From Primulina eburnea (Eukaryota > Streptophyta > Magnoliopsida > Lamiales > Gesneriaceae): a DNA stretch of 64,000 bases. Every line of letters begins with the position of its first letter. Positions within the stretch are counted from its first letter, which is position 1. Under the pieces are notes generated by a model, which saw only the letters and a program-made list of their open reading frames with translations, did no database searches and was not told where the DNA came from. Positions 60,160 to 64,000 of this stretch are shown piece after piece. The translations under genes were made by a program, and so were the position numbers. Location of the stretch: NCBI RefSeq assembly GCF_022965805.1, contig NC_133103.1, positions 28,138,329 through 28,202,328 of the forward strand. The letters are read 5' to 3'.

Positions 60160-60285
60160 TAAAGTATCATTTCCAATTTTTTTTTGTGTTCTTATTTTCT
60201 GCAAATAAATTTTTTAGTAAAGCATCATCAATAATAATTTTAAGACAAGACAATTAAACCAAGAATATTGAAAAAGTAAGAAAAC

Positions 60286-63200
60286 TTAATCTCGGGTAAT
60301 GGTTTGGTGAAGATGTCAGCTGCTTGTTGCTCAGTTGAAATATACTCCAGTCTAATGTTCTTCTTCAAAGCATGATCTCTAATGAAGTGGTGCCTGACAT
60401 TTATATGCTTGGTCCTTGAGTGAAGATATGGATTATAGGTGATGTCAATTGTGCTCGTATTGTCACAAAATATGGGCGATTCATTTGTAATTACTCCATA
60501 ATCTCTCAGTTGTTGCTGGATCCAGATCAGTTGTGCACAACAACTGCCAGCAGTAAGGTATTCTGCTTCAGTTGTTGAGGTAGCTATGGATGTCTGCTTT
60601 TTGCTGAATCAAGAGATCAGTCTGTCTCCTAGAAACTGACAAGATCCACTTGTACTTTTACGATCAAGCTTACATCCTGCATAATCTGCATCTGAATATC
60701 TAACTAAATTGAAAGTAGAGTCTTTAGAATACCATAACCCAACATTTTGTGTACCCTTAAAATATTTCAAAATTCTTTTAGATGTGATTGCTTAGGATTT
60801 GCTTGAAATCTAGCACACATACAGATAGCCAATACAATATCAGGACGACTGGCAGTTAAGTACAACAATGAACCTATTAAACCTCGATATAATGTTGCCT
60901 CAACTGATATTCCCCCTTGATCAGTGTCCAATTTTACTGATGAGCTCATGGGATTATTTGCAGCTGAACATGAATCTATGCCAAATTTCTTCAGCAGCTC
61001 CTTTGTATATTTAGTCTGACTTATGAATTTACCAGTCTCCAGTTGCTTCACTTGCAGTCCAAGAAAGAATGTCAGTTCACCCATCAGGCTCATTTCACAC
61101 TTATCCTGCATTATCGTAGCAAACTTTTCGCATAATTTGAGATTAGTTGACCCAAATATAATATCATCAACATAAATTTGAACTAATAAAATGTGATCAT
61201 TCTTAGCAAATTTTAACAAGGTCTTATCAACTGATCCAACAGAAAAATCATGATCAGTTAGAATTTTGAGAGAGTTTCGTACCAAGCTCTGAGAGCTTGT
61301 TTAAGACCTATATAAGGCTTTGTTCAAATGATATACATGATCAGGAAAGTTGTGATTTACAAAACCTGTGGGTTGTTCAACAAATACTTCCTCTTGTAGT
61401 TGACCGTTCAGGTATCCACTATTTACATCCATCTGATAGACCTTGAAGTTCTTGTGTGATGCATAAGCGAGAAAAATTCTGATTGCTTCCAGTCTTGCAA
61501 CTGGAGCATACGTCTCATAATAGTCAATTCCTTCTTCTTGCCTATATCCTTTGTGCCACTAATCTTGCTTTGTTGCGTCCAACTGAACCATCCTCGTTCA
61601 GTTTATTTCTATATACCCATTTTGTACCTATAATAGTTTTTGAAATTGGTTTTGGAACTAAGTTCCAGACATTTTTATAAGTGAACTGATTTAGATCTTC
61701 TTGCATTGCATTTTACCCAGTTAGGATCAGCAAGAGCTTCATCAGTTTTCTTTGGTTCTAGTTTTGAAACAAAAGCTGAATAGATAAATAAATTTAGCAT
61801 TTGATTGCGAGTTCTTACTGGATCAGATGGATTTCCTATTACCAGTTTAGGTGGATGTGATTTTCTCCATCTGTACTCAGTATTTGTTGTATCAGCAATT
61901 TTTTCAGTTGGTAACTAAACACAGTTTTCAGTCTCAGTTGGTGCTTCATCAACTGGTATTTGAATGTTATCATTATGCTCTATCAACTGATCATCAACAA
62001 CGACTTCCTGCACATCTGATTGGTCCAGTACTTCTGGTTCAGGTGTTTGAAGTATGTTTTGATTGCCATGACTTTCATTTTTTTCATCATCTTCCAAACC
62101 GATATATGTAAATCGATCAACTAGCTCAACTTGATCAGTTGGCTTATCAGTTAGTTCAGTTTCATCAAAATCAACATGAGCAGATTCTTCAACATTTAGG
62201 GTTTTCTTGTCGAAGACTCTATAAGCTATACTAACTGATGAGTATCCAAGAAATATTTCTTCTGCAGATTTAGCATCAAACGCTTTTAAATAATTTTTAC
62301 CATTATCAAGAATAAAACATCTGCAGCCGAATATTTTGAAATAAGTAATTATACTTTTTCTTCATGCCAGATCTCATATGGTGTTTTCATATGATTCTTA
62401 TTAATCATTGATCTGTTCTGAGTGTAACACGCAGTGTTTACTGCCTCTGCCCAAAATCTTCGAGAAATACCAGAATCAACAAGCATTGATCTAGCAGCTT
62501 CTTTAAGAGTCCGATTTCTTCTCTCAGCTACACCATTTTGCTGAATAGTTCTGGCTGCTGAGAGCTCATGCTTAATTCCAGCATTTTCTAGGAAAATTTG
62601 AAAGAGTTTGATTGATGAATTCAGTTCCTCAATCAGATCTGATTCGATCAATTCCAACTGATTTTTCATTTAAAAGTCTTTTGAAGAGCTTTATTAGTTG
62701 CGAAGTAGTATGGTCTTTAGATTTGAGAACAATAACCCAAGTAAATATTGAAAAATCATCTACAACTACCAAGGTGTATTTCATTCCACCTAAGCTCATG
62801 ACTGATATAGGACCAAAGAGATCCATGTGCAACAGTTCTAAGCATCGAGATGAAGATTTATCGCCATTGTTTTTAAAAGAGGATCGTATTTGTTTACCAT
62901 ACTGACATGCTGAGCAAAGTTTTTCTTTTGAAAAGTATATTTTGGGCAAACCAGTTACAAGTTCATGTTTTCTCAGATAGACAATGGATTTGAAGTTTAA
63001 ATGATTTAGTCTCTTATGCCACAACTAGTTTTTAGATGATTTGGAAGCAATAAAACAAACTGGTGAATAAGTTTGATCATTCCAACTGACTTTATATGTG
63101 TTTCCATAATGTTTGCCAGTTAGTATGATTTCATCAGTTGAAGTTTTGACGGAACATGAGTTTTTGTCAAATTATACTAAGAATCCACTGTCGCATAACT

Positions 63201-63420
63201 GACTGATGCTAATCAAGTTATACTTCAGGTTTTCTACAAATAGAACATCTTTATAAGTAAAGTTATCATGGATAAGCTTACCCTTACCCACAGTTCTACC
63301 TTTGGAGTTGTCCCCAAAACTGATGTTTGGACCACTGTATTTGATCAGTTGAGATAACGCACTTGCATCTCCTGTCATATGTCACGAACATCCACTGTCC
63401 AAATACCATATTGAGTTCTT
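60286..63420 (-). pseudogene. pol: Copia pol of the second SIRE-like element, heavily decayed
   Basis: Minus-strand pieces: protease flank DSGCS-like to MTGDASALSQL and LISISQLCDSG (about 63410-63172). GAG-pre-integrase WHKRLNHLNF...CSACQYGKQ and integrase DLFGPISVMS (63024-62629) come next. Then QQNGVAERRNRTLKE and RFWAEAVNTACY (62669-62349) and an acidic linker (62097-61915). Reverse transcriptase pieces follow, with the [14 protein letters not shown] and [12 protein letters not shown] region near 61550-61400, VQIYVDDIIFGS and FFLGLQVKQLETG (61285-60767). RNase H remnants end in DIFTKPLPE near 60287. Frameshifts or stops separate almost every piece. Confidence 0.85.
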
Positions 63421-63586
63421 GTTTGTACCTGTTACCTGCAATCACATACATAATATAACTTGGTACCCATATCTATTTGGGTCCTGAACTGATTAGTCCC
63501 TTAGGAAACCACACTTGGATTAGTCTAACAGACTTTCCAATAGCTGTATTCCAAATGGTTTTTCTCGGCTTTTGTGTGCTTGGTGT

Positions 63587-63976
63587 TTAGTGTACAGATG
63601 ATACAATATGAGTTTTAGCTTTATTCAACTGATTGTTCAGTCTATATCTCTTCTGAACTGGCTTGCAGTTATAGTAATTGAAATAGCTATTCGAATAGTT
63701 CTTGTGAAACCTCTTTGATGACTGACTTTGTGAATCAGTTGAGAATTTTTGACTATAATCAATCCCATATCTTCTAGCCTTGTTCATATTCTCAGTAGGT
63801 TGCTCAATCAGTTTACTGGGCTCAATTTGTTCTTGTATCACTGCTGTTTTGACAAAGTGAATGTATTTCCCTTTGTCTATTTTTAGCTTTGGTTGAGTAT
63901 CATTTGGATACATCTCTCCTTGAGTGTTGAACCCTAAACCAATTTTGTCAGAAACTGATTTTTGTGAATTCTGCAT
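63587..63976 (-). pseudogene. gag: C-terminal gag to protease linker of the second SIRE-like element
   Basis: An open stretch of 129 residues starting inside the ORF, Lys/Asn/Ser-rich, without a complete CCHC motif (only YYNCKPVQKR). It lies directly upstream of the protease, where SIRE gag C-termini are found. The gag core would lie beyond 64000. Confidence 0.55.
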
Positions 63977-64000
63977 CTCATTCAGTGCAGTAGATGACTT

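Larger units (their letters stand above)
53904..64000 (-). mobile_element. Second SIRE-like copia element with antisense accessory genes (incomplete)
   Basis: On the minus strand: end of gag (63976-63587), decayed pol (63420-60286), a 2.6 kb stretch with two plus-strand genes, an env-like ORF (57662-54939), a polypurine tract and the 3' LTR (54839-53904). The gag start and 5' LTR lie beyond the window. It differs from the copia element at 3540-13765 in LTR sequence and in carrying the antisense genes. Many CAACTGA/TCAGTT words give it a distinctive composition. Confidence 0.85.

Overview
The window is nuclear DNA from a dicot plant, almost entirely transposable elements inserted into one another. 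The evidence is plant-type Ty1/copia and Ty3/gypsy retrotransposons with tRNA-iMet primer sites, a CACTA transposon, hAT-like miniature elements and spliced genes with TATA boxes. The envelope-like 3' ORFs recall proteins I remember from Lamiales genomes (Gesneriaceae such as Dorcoceras). That placement rests on memory, not a search. I see no rRNA, tRNA or CRISPR.

Layout, left to right. 1-1607: end of a gypsy LTR that cuts into a decayed ORF resembling an endogenous pararetrovirus or retroelement protein (1608-2335), followed by an unidentified LTR end (to 3539). 3540-13765: a decayed SIRE-like copia element on the minus strand (gag, protease, integrase, RT/RNase H, env-like ORF). Its 5' LTR is split by a solo gypsy LTR (11249-13281). 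13766-15045: a small island with the only convincing host gene, a two-exon gene for a secreted proline-rich protein with four 23-residue repeats. 15046-46572: one old solo LTR exploded by nested insertions. These are a CACTA transposon (15170-26557, duplication GTG) carrying TNPD- and TNPA-like genes plus captured fragments, and a copia element (27923-46151, duplication AAAAT). Inside the copia integrase gene sits a 12 kb gypsy insertion with three LTRs and two gag-only internal regions (31023-43052, duplication ATAAT). 46573-53903: intergenic DNA with a solo LTR (48444-50068), two short palindrome-ended repeats, two MITE-like elements and part of another LTR. 53904-64000: the 3' part of a second SIRE-like element on the minus strand.

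The most unusual content is in that last element. Between pol and the env-like ORF it carries two small genes on the opposite strand (58999-59367 and 59728-60159). They encode related proteins, each has its own TATA box, and a hAT-type MITE has landed in the core promoter of the first. Other candidates are the repeat-peptide host gene, the three-LTR gag-only gypsy array, GC-rich palindrome clusters that differ between LTRs of one family, and a hydrophobic 51-codon ORF with its own TATA box in the leader of the copia element.

Most element genes carry stop codons or frameshifts. Intact reading frames are the downstream gypsy gag (39770-40663), the two antisense genes, the 51-codon ORF, a captured copia gag fragment and the host gene.
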